This document shows, piece after piece, positions 30,554 to 38,693 of a stretch of DNA of 57,755 bases. Every line of letters starts with the position of its first letter. The first letter of the stretch is position 1. The notes beneath the pieces are model-generated. The model worked only from the letters and a program-made list of their open reading frames with translations, did not search any database and was not told the DNA's origin. The DNA comes from an uncultured Acetobacteraceae bacterium (GTDB lineage: Bacteria; Pseudomonadota; Alphaproteobacteria; Acetobacterales; Acetobacteraceae). Position numbers and translations under genes: made by a program. The stretch lies in NCBI GenBank assembly GCA_937873095.1, contig CALMVI010000087.1:1-57755 (forward strand), in the 5' to 3' direction.

Positions 30554-31435
30554 ATGGCTGCTCAAGACGAACCCGCCCCGAACGGCCGCAGGCTGCACGG
30601 AAAGGTCGCCGTCATCACCGGAGGGTGCTCCGGCATCGGGCTTGCAACGGTCGAGCTGTTCGTGGCCGAGGGCGCGCGCGTGCTGATCGCCGACATCCAG
30701 GACGAACGCGGCGCGGCCCTGGCCGAGAGGTTCGGCGACCGCGCGTCGTACCGGCATTGCGACGTGACCCTCGAAGCCGACATCGCCGCGCTGATGCAGG
30801 CGGCGCACGACCAATACGGCGCGCTCGACATCCTGTTCAACAACGCCGGCTCCGGCGGGGCGCGCGAGACGATCGAGGAGATGACGGGCGAGCTGTGGGA
30901 CCGCACGCATGCGCTGCTGCTGCGTTCGGTGGCGCTGGGCATGCGCTACGCGGTGCCGTTCATGAAGGCGCGTGGCGGCGCCATCGTGAACACGTCGTCG
31001 ATCTCGGCGCTGGAGGCGGGCGCCGGGCCGATCGCCTACTCGGCCGCGAAAGCGGGCGTGCTGCATCTGAGCCGGGTCGCCGCAGCCGAGCTGTCGCGCT
31101 ACGGCATCCGGGTCAACGCGATCTGCCCGGGCTTCATCCTGACCGACATCTTCGTCAGCAGCCTCGGCCTGACCGCCAACGCAGCGGCACACGCCAACGC
31201 GACCCTGGCCGCGGTGTCCCCGCACGCCCAGCCGCTGGCCGTTCCGGGCACGCCGGACCACGTGGCGCAGGCTTGCCTGTACCTGGCGTCCCCCGCCTCC
31301 GCCTTCGTGACCGGCACGCACATCGTGGTCGATGGCGGCATCACGGTAGGCCCGCGCAGTTCGTGGGACCCCAACATGCCTTCGCCGATCTATGAGCTGC
31401 TGCAGAAGGCGGCGGAGGCCACCAGCGTTGGGTAG
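30554..31435 (+). CDS. SDR family NAD(P)-dependent oxidoreductase
   Basis: Classical short-chain dehydrogenase of 293 aa. Cofactor motif TGGCSGIG (about residues 22-29), structural NNAG (about 97-100), the catalytic Ser in NTSSISALEAG and YxxxK in YSAAKAG, and the ending GTHIVVDGGITVG. A slightly longer C-terminal tail (about 25 residues) follows the last strand. ATG 30554 has GGAGA 9 bases upstream; the frame continues to 30512 without a site. Substrate unknown: could be a 3-oxoacyl reductase or a secondary alcohol dehydrogenase. It is flanked by R1 repeats on both sides and follows the GT25 gene in the same direction. Confidence 0.9.
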   Translation: MAAQDEPAPNGRRLHGKVAVITGGCSGIGLATVELFVAEGARVLIADIQDERGAALAERFGDRASYRHCDVTLEADIAALMQAAHDQYGALDILFNNAGSGGARETIEEMTGELWDRTHALLLRSVALGMRYAVPFMKARGGAIVNTSSISALEAGAGPIAYSAAKAGVLHLSRVAAAELSRYGIRVNAICPGFILTDIFVSSLGLTANAAAHANATLAAVSPHAQPLAVPGTPDHVAQACLYLASPASAFVTGTHIVVDGGITVGPRSSWDPNMPSPIYELLQKAAEATSVG

Positions 31436-31450
31436 CTGGCGGCTTAGGAA

Positions 31451-31502
31451 GGCCAGGGCTCTGCCCCTGGACCCCGCTGGGGTTGGGAACCCCAGGCCCC
31501 CA
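31451..31502. repeat. R1 intergenic repeat, copy 2
   Basis: Same orientation as copy 1: CCAGGGCTCTGCCCCTGG, then CTGGGGTTGGGAACCCCAG, then GCCCCC. It fills the short gap between the convergent SDR gene (ending 31435) and polA (ending 31516), where it could act as a bidirectional terminator. Confidence 0.85.
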
Positions 31503-31515
31503 ATCTTTGGGGTCG

Positions 31516-34275
31516 CTAATGCGCTTCTGCCCAGCTTGATCCCATGCCGGTTTCCACCGTCAGCGGAACGCTCAACTCGGCTGCAGACTCCATCACCCGC
31601 TTGGCGACGCCGGCCAGGGCGGGGCCATCGGCGCACTCGGTCTCGAACAGCAATTCGTCGTGCACCGAGAGCAGCAGCCTGGACCGCAGCCCCGCCTCGC
31701 GCAGCGCGCCGGGCAGCCGGATCATGGCGCGCTTGATGACGTCGGCGGCCCCGCCCTGCAACGGCGCGTTGATCGCCTGCCGTTCGGCGCCGGCGCGCTT
31801 CTGCATGTTGCGGTCCCTGATCGCGGGTATCGCGCACCGCCTGCCGAAGGGCGTGGTCACGTAGCCGTTGATCCGCGCCTCTTCCTTGGTCCGCTCCATG
31901 TAGGCGCGGATGCCTGGATACCGCTCGAAATACGCGGCGATGTAGGCGCCGGCCTCGCCCGTCTCGATCCCCAGCTGGCGCGAGAGGCCGAACGCGCTGA
32001 TGCCGTAGATGATGCCGAAATTGATCGCCTTGGCCCGGCTGCGCGTCGTCTTGTCCAGCTGGTCGATGGGGATGCCGAACACCTCGCTGGCGGTGCGCGC
32101 ATGGATGTCCTGCCCGGTGGAGAACGCTTCCTTCAGCGTCGGGATGTCGGCGACGTGGGCCAGCAGCCGCAGCTCGATCTGGCTGTAATCCGCGCTCACC
32201 AGCACGTGGCCCGGCTCGGCCACGAAGGCGCGCCTGATGCGGCCGCCCTCCTCCGTCCGGATCGGGATGTTCTGCAGGTTCGGATCGTTGCTGGACAGCC
32301 GGCCGGTGCTGGTCGCGGCCATCGCATAGCTGGTGTGGACGCGGCCCGTGGCCGGGTTGATCTCTTCGACGAGCGCGTCCGCGTAGGTGCTCTTCAACTT
32401 GGACAGCTGCCGGTGTTCCAGCACGCGGCCGGGCAGTTCGTGCCCGAGCTCGGCCAGGGTCTGCAGCACGCTGGCGTCCGTGCTCCAGGTGCCCGACGGC
32501 GTGCGCCGTCCGCCCGGCAGCCCCTGCTCGTCGAACAGCACCTCGCCCAGCTGCTTGGGGCTGGACAGGCTGAAGGCGTGCCCCGCCAGCTCGTGCGCCC
32601 GGCCTTCGATGACGTCCATGCGGGCGGCGAAATCGGCCGACAGCCGGCGCAGCTCCTCGTGGTCGACCTTGATGCCTGCTTGCTCGGCTTCGGCCAGCAC
32701 CGGGATCAGCCGCCGTTCCATCTGCTCGTAGAGGCCGAGCGACCCGTGCTGCCTCAGTTGCGGGCGCAGGACCGACCACAGGCGCCATGCGAGGTCGGCC
32801 TGTTCGGCGGCGTAGGCGGTGGCGCGGCCGACCGGTACGGCGGCGAAGTCGAGCCGGTTCCGCCCGGTGCCGGTGGTCTCGTCGAGCGATTTCGGGGTGT
32901 GGCTCAGATGCAGCGGCGCCAGCGTCGCGACGTCGTGGTCGTGGGCGCCGGCGGCCATGGCGAAGCTGATCAGGGTCGGATCGTCCTGCGGCTCCGGCGG
33001 CGGCAGGCCGGCCGCCGCCAGGACGAGGCGCGCGTATTTCGCGTTGGCCGAGATCTTCAGGATCGATCGGTCGGCCAGCAGCGACCCCAACGCCGCGAGC
33101 ACCTGGTCGCGTGGCAGGCGCTCCTCGGTCGGCTCGTCCACCGGCAGCGGCACGTAGCACGCCTGTCCAGGCGCGGTTGCCAGGGCGATGCCCAGCAGGG
33201 TGGCGCGCCAGGGCCGCGGGTCGAGGTCGGTCTGCACGTGCAGCGCGAGCCGCCCCGACTGACGCGCCCGGCCGAGCCAGAGGGCCAGGGCCTCCTCGGT
33301 GGCCACCGTCTCGTAGGGTCCGTACCCGGCGGCAGGGGGCGGCGCCTGCACGGCTGCCGGTGCCGAGGCAGGACCGTCGGCCAGGCCCAGGCGCAGCGCC
33401 GTGCTGCGGAACCCCATCCCGTGCAGCCAGTCGCTCAACCGGGTGCGGTCGAGCGGCCCGGTCTGCATCGCGTCCACCGGCAGCGGCATCGGCGCCTCGT
33501 CGCAGAGCCGGACCAGCTTCTTCGACACCAGCGCCGCCTCGCGATGGGCGATCAGGTTGTCGCGCCGCTTGCTGGGCTTCATCTCGTGGGCGGCGTCCAG
33601 CACCGCTTCGAGCGAGCCGTACTGGTTGATCAGCTCGGCCGCGTTCTTCGGCCCGATGCCCGGCACGCCGGGCACGTTGTCGACGCTGTCGCCCATCAGC
33701 GCCTGCACGTCGATGACGCGGTCGGGGGCGACGCCGAACTTCTCCATCACCTCGTCCGGGCCGATGGTCTTCTGCTTGATCGGGTCCAGCATAGTGACAC
33801 CCGGGCGGACGAGCTGCATCAGGTCCTTGTCCGAGCTGACGATGGTGACGCTCGCCCCCGCCTCCACGCCCGCCTTGGCGTACGCGGCGATCAGGTCGTC
33901 GGCCTCCCAGTCCTCCAGCTCCACGCAGGCCACGCCGAAGGCCGCGGTCGCTTCCCGCACCAGGCGGAACTGCGGAACGAGCTCGGAGGGCGGTTCGGGC
34001 CGATGCGCCTTGTACTGGTCGTAGATGCGGTTGCGGAAGGTGGCGCTGCCGGCGTCGAACACCACCGCCAAATGCGTGCCGACATGGTTGGCCAGGAACC
34101 GCGCCAGCATGTTGGTGAAGCCGAACACGGCGTTGACCGGCGTGCCGTCGGCGCGCGTCATCGGCGGCAGAGCGTGGAACGCGCGGAAGATGTAGCCCGA
34201 GCCGTCGATCAGGACCAGGCTCCCGACGCCGGCGTCAGAGACGGCCGCCTCCTGCCGCTGGTCCTGGTCGGGCAC
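31516..34275 (-). CDS. polA: DNA polymerase I with inactive proofreading domain
   Basis: Family A polymerase, 919 aa. Residues 1 to about 300 are the 5' nuclease (FRNRIYDQYKAHRP, VSSDKDLMQL, GIGPKNAAELI). The polymerase domain holds SADYSQIELR (motif A), KAINFGIIYGISAFGLS (motif B) and SVHDELLFE (motif C), all intact. The middle 3'-5' exonuclease fold is present but the four E. coli metal ligands are replaced: D355 and E357 by His346 and Gln348, D424 by Ala415, D501 by Gln492. So gap repair and primer removal are expected without proofreading. GTG 34275 is the chosen start; a TTG at 34287 overlaps the upstream zinc-finger gene stop. Confidence 0.95.
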   Translation of the reverse strand: MPDQDQRQEAAVSDAGVGSLVLIDGSGYIFRAFHALPPMTRADGTPVNAVFGFTNMLARFLANHVGTHLAVVFDAGSATFRNRIYDQYKAHRPEPPSELVPQFRLVREATAAFGVACVELEDWEADDLIAAYAKAGVEAGASVTIVSSDKDLMQLVRPGVTMLDPIKQKTIGPDEVMEKFGVAPDRVIDVQALMGDSVDNVPGVPGIGPKNAAELINQYGSLEAVLDAAHEMKPSKRRDNLIAHREAALVSKKLVRLCDEAPMPLPVDAMQTGPLDRTRLSDWLHGMGFRSTALRLGLADGPASAPAAVQAPPPAAGYGPYETVATEEALALWLGRARQSGRLALHVQTDLDPRPWRATLLGIALATAPGQACYVPLPVDEPTEERLPRDQVLAALGSLLADRSILKISANAKYARLVLAAAGLPPPEPQDDPTLISFAMAAGAHDHDVATLAPLHLSHTPKSLDETTGTGRNRLDFAAVPVGRATAYAAEQADLAWRLWSVLRPQLRQHGSLGLYEQMERRLIPVLAEAEQAGIKVDHEELRRLSADFAARMDVIEGRAHELAGHAFSLSSPKQLGEVLFDEQGLPGGRRTPSGTWSTDASVLQTLAELGHELPGRVLEHRQLSKLKSTYADALVEEINPATGRVHTSYAMAATSTGRLSSNDPNLQNIPIRTEEGGRIRRAFVAEPGHVLVSADYSQIELRLLAHVADIPTLKEAFSTGQDIHARTASEVFGIPIDQLDKTTRSRAKAINFGIIYGISAFGLSRQLGIETGEAGAYIAAYFERYPGIRAYMERTKEEARINGYVTTPFGRRCAIPAIRDRNMQKRAGAERQAINAPLQGGAADVIKRAMIRLPGALREAGLRSRLLLSVHDELLFETECADGPALAGVAKRVMESAAELSVPLTVETGMGSSWAEAH

Positions 34276-34283
34276 CGCGCCGC

Positions 34284-34493
34284 TCAATGTTCCGGGTGGT
34301 CCGAGGCGCCCGGCTTGAGGACGAAGACCCGCGAGCAGTACGGGCAGTAGGTCTGCTCCAGCTCGATGCGCAGCCAGACGCGCGGATGCCCGAGCGGCCC
34401 GTCGCCGCCATCGCAGGCCACCACGCGGCTGTCGACGAGTATCGTCTCGATGGTGCCGACCGCCGGGGTTGGGGTTTGGGCGCCGAAGGCCAT
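34284..34493 (-). CDS. zf-CHCC zinc-finger protein
   Basis: Small protein of 69 aa with the CHCC zinc pattern: Cys in VVACDGG, His in LGHPRVWL and two Cys in TYCPYCSRVF. This is the domain of mitochondrial NDUFS6, and in alphaproteobacteria it is a stand-alone protein probably linked to complex I. Its stop nearly overlaps the start of polA (8 bases to GTG 34275, or overlapping TTG 34287), so it is the first gene of a two-gene operon with polA. The promoter would be in the 21-base gap shared with the divergent hydrolase or within that gene. Confidence 0.88.
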   Translation of the reverse strand: MAFGAQTPTPAVGTIETILVDSRVVACDGGDGPLGHPRVWLRIELEQTYCPYCSRVFVLKPGASDHPEH

Positions 34494-34514
34494 ACTGTGT
34501 CCTAACGGGTTGGG

Positions 34515-35621
34515 ATGGGTGCGATGATAGCCCGGCGAGTAGCCGTTTCAACCGTGGCACCCCTGGCGCTGCTCCTGGCCACCGGGCTGCCGCACTGCCT
34601 GGCCGACGCGCCCGCCCTGCCTTTGCGGACCGCCGGGCCTTCGGAGGCGGCCCTGCCCAGGCCGGATGCGGTGTTCCGCATGCGCGACGGCTACGCCCTG
34701 CCGGCCCGCATCTGGCCGGCCGGCACGCAGCCCGCGCGCGGGGTGATCCTGGCGCTGCACGGCTTCACCGACAGCCGCGATGCCTGGGAATACCCGGCAC
34801 CCGCCTTGGCGGCGGCGGGCTACACCGTGGTCGCGCCCGACCAGCGCGGGTTCGGCGGCACCAGCACACGAGGCGTCTGGGCAGGCGACCAGGCGATGGT
34901 CGACGACGCGGCCGAGCTTGCCGCGCGGCTCCGCCGGCAGAACCCCGGCCAGCGCCTGATCGTCATGGGCGAGAGCATGGGCGGCGCCGTCGTCATGTGC
35001 CTGGCGGCGCGCAGCCCCGCCTCGGCCGACGCCTACGTGCTGCTTTCGCCGGCGGTCTGGGGACGGGCGCAGATGGATGTCCGCCTGCGCGGCGTACTCT
35101 GGGCCGCCGCCCTCGTTGCCCCCGGCTGGCGGCTGACCGGCCAGGAGGTGCCGCTCGACATAGCCGCGAGCGACAACCGCGAGGCGCTGCTTCGCCTGGC
35201 GCACGACCCGCTCACCCTGCACGGCGCGACCGTGGGCATGCTGCGCGGCCTGGTCGACCTGATGGACCGCGCGCAGGCCGCCGCCGCGCACCTTCCCGCG
35301 CAAACCCTGGTCCTGGACGGCAGGCGCGACCAGGTCATCCCGCCGGAGGCGACGGCGGCCGCCTGGGCCAAGTTCCCTGCAGCGGTGCGCCGCGGCCTGT
35401 ACATGTCGGGCTACCATCTGCTGCTGCGTGACCAGGACCGCGCGCTGGTGCAGGCCGACATCCTGGCGTGGCTGGACGCGCCGGGCGGCTGGCTGCCGTC
35501 CGGCGCCGACATCAACGCCGCCGCCTGGTCCGCCGACCACGCCTGGCACGCCGATGCCGCGGGCATCCTGCCGGCCGCGGCCCTGGACGGTGCCGGCCTT
35601 CGGCGGGTCTGGCCATTCTGA
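34515..35621 (+). CDS. Alpha/beta hydrolase, lysophospholipase (monoacylglycerol lipase)-like, exported
   Basis: Protein of 368 aa with a signal peptide or anchor (MIARRVAVSTVAPLALLLATGLPHCLA from the internal ATG 34524) and a Hydrolase_4 domain. Motifs: HGFTDSRDAWEYPAPALAAAGY, nucleophile Ser in VMGESMGGAVV (about 154-164), Asp in LDGRRDQVIPPE and His in SGYHLLLRD. The domain and the Cys near the signal peptide (LPHCLA) suggest periplasmic or lipoprotein location. It could hydrolyse lysophospholipids or monoacylglycerols. ATG 34515 or 34524 may be used. The gene ends 27 bases before tRNA-Arg. Confidence 0.85.
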   Translation: MGAMIARRVAVSTVAPLALLLATGLPHCLADAPALPLRTAGPSEAALPRPDAVFRMRDGYALPARIWPAGTQPARGVILALHGFTDSRDAWEYPAPALAAAGYTVVAPDQRGFGGTSTRGVWAGDQAMVDDAAELAARLRRQNPGQRLIVMGESMGGAVVMCLAARSPASADAYVLLSPAVWGRAQMDVRLRGVLWAAALVAPGWRLTGQEVPLDIAASDNREALLRLAHDPLTLHGATVGMLRGLVDLMDRAQAAAAHLPAQTLVLDGRRDQVIPPEATAAAWAKFPAAVRRGLYMSGYHLLLRDQDRALVQADILAWLDAPGGWLPSGADINAAAWSADHAWHADAAGILPAAALDGAGLRRVWPF

Positions 35622-35648
35622 CCGGGCTTTGCTACCTCTCGGCGCCCA

Positions 35649-35725
<77 letters not shown>

Positions 35726-35773
35726 AACATGACGGCCCTGGGCCGTCGGCAGGGCTGGTGCTGGAGGAACTGC

Positions 35774-35971
35774 ATGATGCGCTGGACTGCTTCGATCCTG
35801 GCCTTGGCCATGGCAGGTTGCGCGGCCTCCAACACGGCCAGCCAGCCCACTGGCGGGATCGGTCTGGCTGGCAGCGGCGCCGGTCCGTATATCGGCGCCA
35901 GCGCGGGCTCTTCGATCGGCGGCGGCCCGCTCGGCGCCGGCACCGACGACAACCGAGCGGGCGCCAAGTAG
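35774..35971 (+). CDS. Small lipoprotein, glycine/serine rich
   Basis: Protein of 65 aa with a lipoprotein signal: MMRWTASILALAMAGCAAS, where LAMAGC is the lipobox and Cys16 would be lipidated. The mature part is a short Gly/Ser-rich tail with no domain. GGAGGA lies about 7 bases upstream of the double ATG at 35774 and 35777. It lies between tRNA-Arg and the cupin gene. A function cannot be assigned; small entericidin-like or structural lipoproteins look like this. Confidence 0.7.
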   Translation: MMRWTASILALAMAGCAASNTASQPTGGIGLAGSGAGPYIGASAGSSIGGGPLGAGTDDNRAGAK

Positions 35972-36060
35972 CCGCGCAAGCTTGCTGTCTGACCGTTCGC
36001 AGGAGCCGAACCGTAGCGCGCACCGCCGACCTTCACTCCCGGCAATCGAGAGGCATCGCC

Positions 36061-36537
36061 ATGAAAGTCTTAACGATCGGATCGTTCCTGGCCTGCCTGG
36101 CGGTACACCCGCCGACTGCCCAGTCGGCTACCGCCAGCCTCGTGGTTCAGGGCGACAATTCCGGCTTCGTCTACGGTCCTGCGCCGGCCTCGCTTCCCAA
36201 AGGCACGCAGGTGAGCAACCTGCTCGGCGACCCGTCCAAGCCGGGGCCGTTCGTCCTGCGCCTGATCTTCCCGCCGCATACGGACGTCATGCCGCATACG
36301 CATTCCAAGCCGGAAACCGTGACGGTCCTGTCCGGAACGATCTACCACGAGCACGGACCGACACTGGCGCGCGCGCAAGGGGTCAAGCTGACGGCGGGTG
36401 GCTTCGTCTACCTGCCACAAGGCATGCCGCATTCGTTGTGGACGACGGACCAGCAGGTCATCATCCAGGTGTCGGGCACCGGGCCGTTCGGCCTGCAATA
36501 CGTCAACCCCGCTGATGATCCGAGCTTGGCGAAGTAG
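36061..36537 (+). CDS. Cupin-domain protein, secreted
   Basis: Protein of 158 aa with a signal peptide (MKVLTIGSFLACLAVHPPTAQSA) and a single cupin barrel. Cupin motif 1 is PHTHSKPETVTVLSGTIYHEHG and motif 2 is LPQGMPHSLWTT; the His and Glu ligands for a metal are present. Related periplasmic cupins include oxalate decarboxylase-like and unknown metal-binding proteins, so a substrate cannot be given. The gene ends 43 bases before R2 copy E and converges with the ccm operon. Confidence 0.82.
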   Translation: MKVLTIGSFLACLAVHPPTAQSATASLVVQGDNSGFVYGPAPASLPKGTQVSNLLGDPSKPGPFVLRLIFPPHTDVMPHTHSKPETVTVLSGTIYHEHGPTLARAQGVKLTAGGFVYLPQGMPHSLWTTDQQVIIQVSGTGPFGLQYVNPADDPSLAK

Positions 36538-36579
36538 CTCGGCAAGGGGCGCCCCCTTGACCCATCAAAGTCGGAGTCC

Positions 36580-36692
36580 GCTGCTGGAGCAGCACCATCC
36601 AGACCCGAATCAGTCTGGATGATCAACTCGCTCGACAAACAAAATCGTCGAGCGTGTTCAGGCTGATACGGTCGGCCTGAACACGCTCTAGG
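36580..36692. repeat. R2-related structured repeat, copy E (inverted)
   Basis: Four hairpins in a row: GCTGCT/AGCAGC (36580-36593), ATCCAGAC/GTCTGGAT (36597-36620), CGCTCGAC/GTCGAGCG with an A-rich loop (36629-36654) and GAGCGTGTTCAGGC/GCCTGAACACGCTC (36650-36688). On the minus strand it reads long hairpin, GACGATTTTGTTTGTC core, second hairpin, the R2 order. The last two stems share 36650-36654 and so exclude each other. It lies between the convergent cupin and ccmI genes. Confidence 0.75.
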
Positions 36693-37422
36693 AACCGCCC
36701 GCCTCCGAGACGCGCTTTTCGGCCGCCTTTCGCCATGGCGCATCGGCCGGCGCTTCGGCCAGGGCGCGGCGAAACAGGTTTGCCGCTTCCGGCGTGACAT
36801 GCGCCTGCGCCTCCGAGATGACTTCGGCGGTTTCAGCCCCGAGATCAGGCTCGAAACGCTGCGCCAGCGCCTGGCGCCACGCCTCCGCCGCTTCCGGCAG
36901 GTGTCCGAGCGAAAGCTCCGCCCGGCCGAGCATGACGTAGCCGCGCCGGGCGGTGTCGGTATGGGAGTCCATCTTCGCCAGCGTCTCGCGCAGCCGGGCG
37001 ATGACCGCCTCGTCCTCGGCGGTCTGCCTGGCCTGCGCGGCCATGCCCTGGGCCACCTGCCGGGCCGCCGCCTCGCGCGCCCGGAAATCCGGAGCGCCGC
37101 CTGCCGCCACGTACAGGATCACCGCCAGGGCGGGGACCAGGGCGGTCAGCAAAACGACCCCGAACGGCCCCGAACGGGCCGGCCCGGCTTCGGCGTCATC
37201 GGCTTCCCTCAGCAGGCGGCGCTGCACCTCCAGCCGCGCCGCCGCGTGCTCGGCGGGCAGCAGCCGGCCTTCCGCCAGGTCGCGGTCCAGCTCCGTGAGC
37301 TGGGCCCGGTGAAGCGCCAGGGCAGCGTCGCGCCTGCCGCGCAACCGGCCGCCCTGCCCGGCGAACCAGGCCACCGGCGCCAGCGTGACGCAGGCAACCA
37401 CCAGCAGCCACAGCCATATCAT
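36688..37422 (-). CDS. ccmI: Cytochrome c biogenesis protein CcmI
   Basis: CcmI, 244 aa: holds apocytochrome c for heme attachment by CcmF/CcmH. Two membrane segments (residues about 1-20, and about 87-108 in FGVVLLTALVPALAVILYVA) flank a cytoplasmic leucine-zipper-like helix (LTELDRDLAEGRLLPAEHAAARLEVQRRLL); the periplasmic C-terminal part has TPR-like helices (GYVMLGRAELSLGHLPEAAEAWRQAL). It is the last gene of the ccm operon, 13 bases after ccmH, and ends against R2 copy E. Confidence 0.92.
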   Translation of the reverse strand: MIWLWLLVVACVTLAPVAWFAGQGGRLRGRRDAALALHRAQLTELDRDLAEGRLLPAEHAAARLEVQRRLLREADDAEAGPARSGPFGVVLLTALVPALAVILYVAAGGAPDFRAREAAARQVAQGMAAQARQTAEDEAVIARLRETLAKMDSHTDTARRGYVMLGRAELSLGHLPEAAEAWRQALAQRFEPDLGAETAEVISEAQAHVTPEAANLFRRALAEAPADAPWRKAAEKRVSEAGGS

Positions 37423-37435
37423 TCGACGCGATGTC

Positions 37436-37888
37436 TCACGCGGGCCGGCTGAGCTCGTCCAGCCGGGCCTGCTCGGCGGCGTTCAAGGGCGCCGGCGCCG
37501 GCGCGAAGGACCGCCTGCCCACCAGCGCTGCGCCGCTGCCGACCAGCAAGGCCAGCACCGGCGTGGCCCAGAGCAGCAGGGTGGTGAGCGTCAGCGGCGG
37601 GCTGAGGCGGACGAAGCTGCCGTAGCGCGCCACCATCCAGGCCAGGATCTGCGAATCCGTCTGGCCCGCCGCGACCCGCTGGCGCACCACGGCGCGAAGG
37701 TCGTGCGCCAGTTGTGCGCCGCTATCCTCGATCGACTCGTTCTGGCAGACCAGGCAGCGCAGCTGGCTGCCGACCTGCTCGGCCCGTGCCTCCTGCGCAG
37801 GGTCGGGCAGCATCTCGCGCGGGTCGGAGATCGCCCAGGCAGGGGCGGACAGCAGGGCCAGGCATAAAGCGACGAGGAAAGCTTTCAT
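37436..37888 (-). CDS. ccmH: Cytochrome c biogenesis protein CcmH (CcmL-type)
   Basis: Thiol-redox subunit of the heme ligation complex, 150 aa. Signal-like N-terminus (MKAFLVALCLALLSAPAWA), the LRCLVCQNESIEDS motif with the redox CxxC (about residues 43-50), and a C-terminal membrane anchor (TLTTLLLWATPVLALLVGSGAALV). It keeps apocytochrome CxxCH cysteines reduced. The start at 37888 is preferred to an upstream one at 37960 because the signal peptide begins there. Confidence 0.93.
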   Translation of the reverse strand: MKAFLVALCLALLSAPAWAISDPREMLPDPAQEARAEQVGSQLRCLVCQNESIEDSGAQLAHDLRAVVRQRVAAGQTDSQILAWMVARYGSFVRLSPPLTLTTLLLWATPVLALLVGSGAALVGRRSFAPAPAPLNAAEQARLDELSRPA

Positions 37889-37901
37889 GGTGAGCATGGC
37901 C

Positions 37902-38108
37902 TCACCGATGAAAGCTCTGACCGATGATGAAGCCGGCGGCGCTGAACACCGCACCGACAACCGCCGCCACGGCGATCAGCGAGGCCACCCAGAAGCGCGG
38001 CCACTCAGTCGAAGCCTGGGCGGTTTTCAGCCTGATGTCCGCGCGCATCTGATCCATCCGCAACTCCCGTTCGACGCGGTCAGCCGTGTCCTCCGTGGCG
38101 CCGCTCAT
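37902..38108 (-). CDS. Small single-span membrane protein within ccm operon
   Basis: Protein of 68 aa, not recognised. A charged N-terminal half (MSGATEDTADRVERELRMDQMRADIRLK), probably helical and cytoplasmic, leads into one membrane span (WVASLIAVAAVVGAVFSAAGFIIG). It lies between ccmG and ccmH in the same orientation with 13-21 base gaps, so it is cotranscribed. An accessory subunit of the cytochrome c maturation machinery is possible, but nothing in the sequence proves it. Confidence 0.6.
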   Translation of the reverse strand: MSGATEDTADRVERELRMDQMRADIRLKTAQASTEWPRFWVASLIAVAAVVGAVFSAAGFIIGQSFHR

Positions 38109-38129
38109 ATAAGCCTTAGACCGCCAAAG

Positions 38130-38693
38130 TCACACGCGTGCGCGGGCCAGCGCGGGCGTCAGCTGCTGCTCCACGACCACGTCCGACAACCCGCCCGCCA
38201 TGTGCCAGACGATGCGTCCCGTGCGGTCGATCAGGTAGCTTTCCGGCACCCCGTACAGCCCGAAATCGATGGCCGCGGTGCCGCGCCGGTCGGTGCCCAC
38301 GCGGGTGAAGGGGTTGCCGTACCTGTCCAGAAAGGCCGCCGACTTGGCCGGCTCGTCCTCCCAGGCGATGCCCCAGATGGCCACACCCTGCCTGGAGAGC
38401 GCGTCCAGCGTCTCGGCCTCCTCGGCGCAGGGGATGCAGGTGGACATGAAGAAGTTGATCAGCACCGGCTGCCTCTGCGCCGCCGCCAGCACGTCCCGGC
38501 TGGAAAACCCGGGCGACGGCGCGATGCCCGGCAGGTCGAAATCGGGCAGGTGCTTGCCCAGCATCGGGTTGCCGATGTCGTGCGGGTCGAACGTGCCGCC
38601 CTGCATCCTGGTCAGCATGGACCAGAACGCGACGCCGCCCGCCGCCGCCACGCCGAGCGGCGCCGCCAGCAGCAGCCTGCGCCGCGCGATCAT
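38130..38693 (-). CDS. ccmG: Thiol:disulfide interchange protein CcmG/DsbE
   Basis: Membrane-anchored periplasmic thioredoxin, 187 aa, reducing apocytochrome c via CcmH. N-terminal anchor MIARRRLLLAAPLGVAAAGG (about 1-20), PxFDLPG lead-in (LPDFDLPG), redox motif STCIPCAEE in which the usual Trp before CxxC is Thr, and YGVPESYLIDRTG with the cis-Pro. ATG 38693 is chosen, with AAGG about 10 bases upstream; the frame is open to 38753. The start codon lies inside a 33-base inverted repeat. Confidence 0.92.
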   Translation of the reverse strand: MIARRRLLLAAPLGVAAAGGVAFWSMLTRMQGGTFDPHDIGNPMLGKHLPDFDLPGIAPSPGFSSRDVLAAAQRQPVLINFFMSTCIPCAEEAETLDALSRQGVAIWGIAWEDEPAKSAAFLDRYGNPFTRVGTDRRGTAAIDFGLYGVPESYLIDRTGRIVWHMAGGLSDVVVEQQLTPALARARV

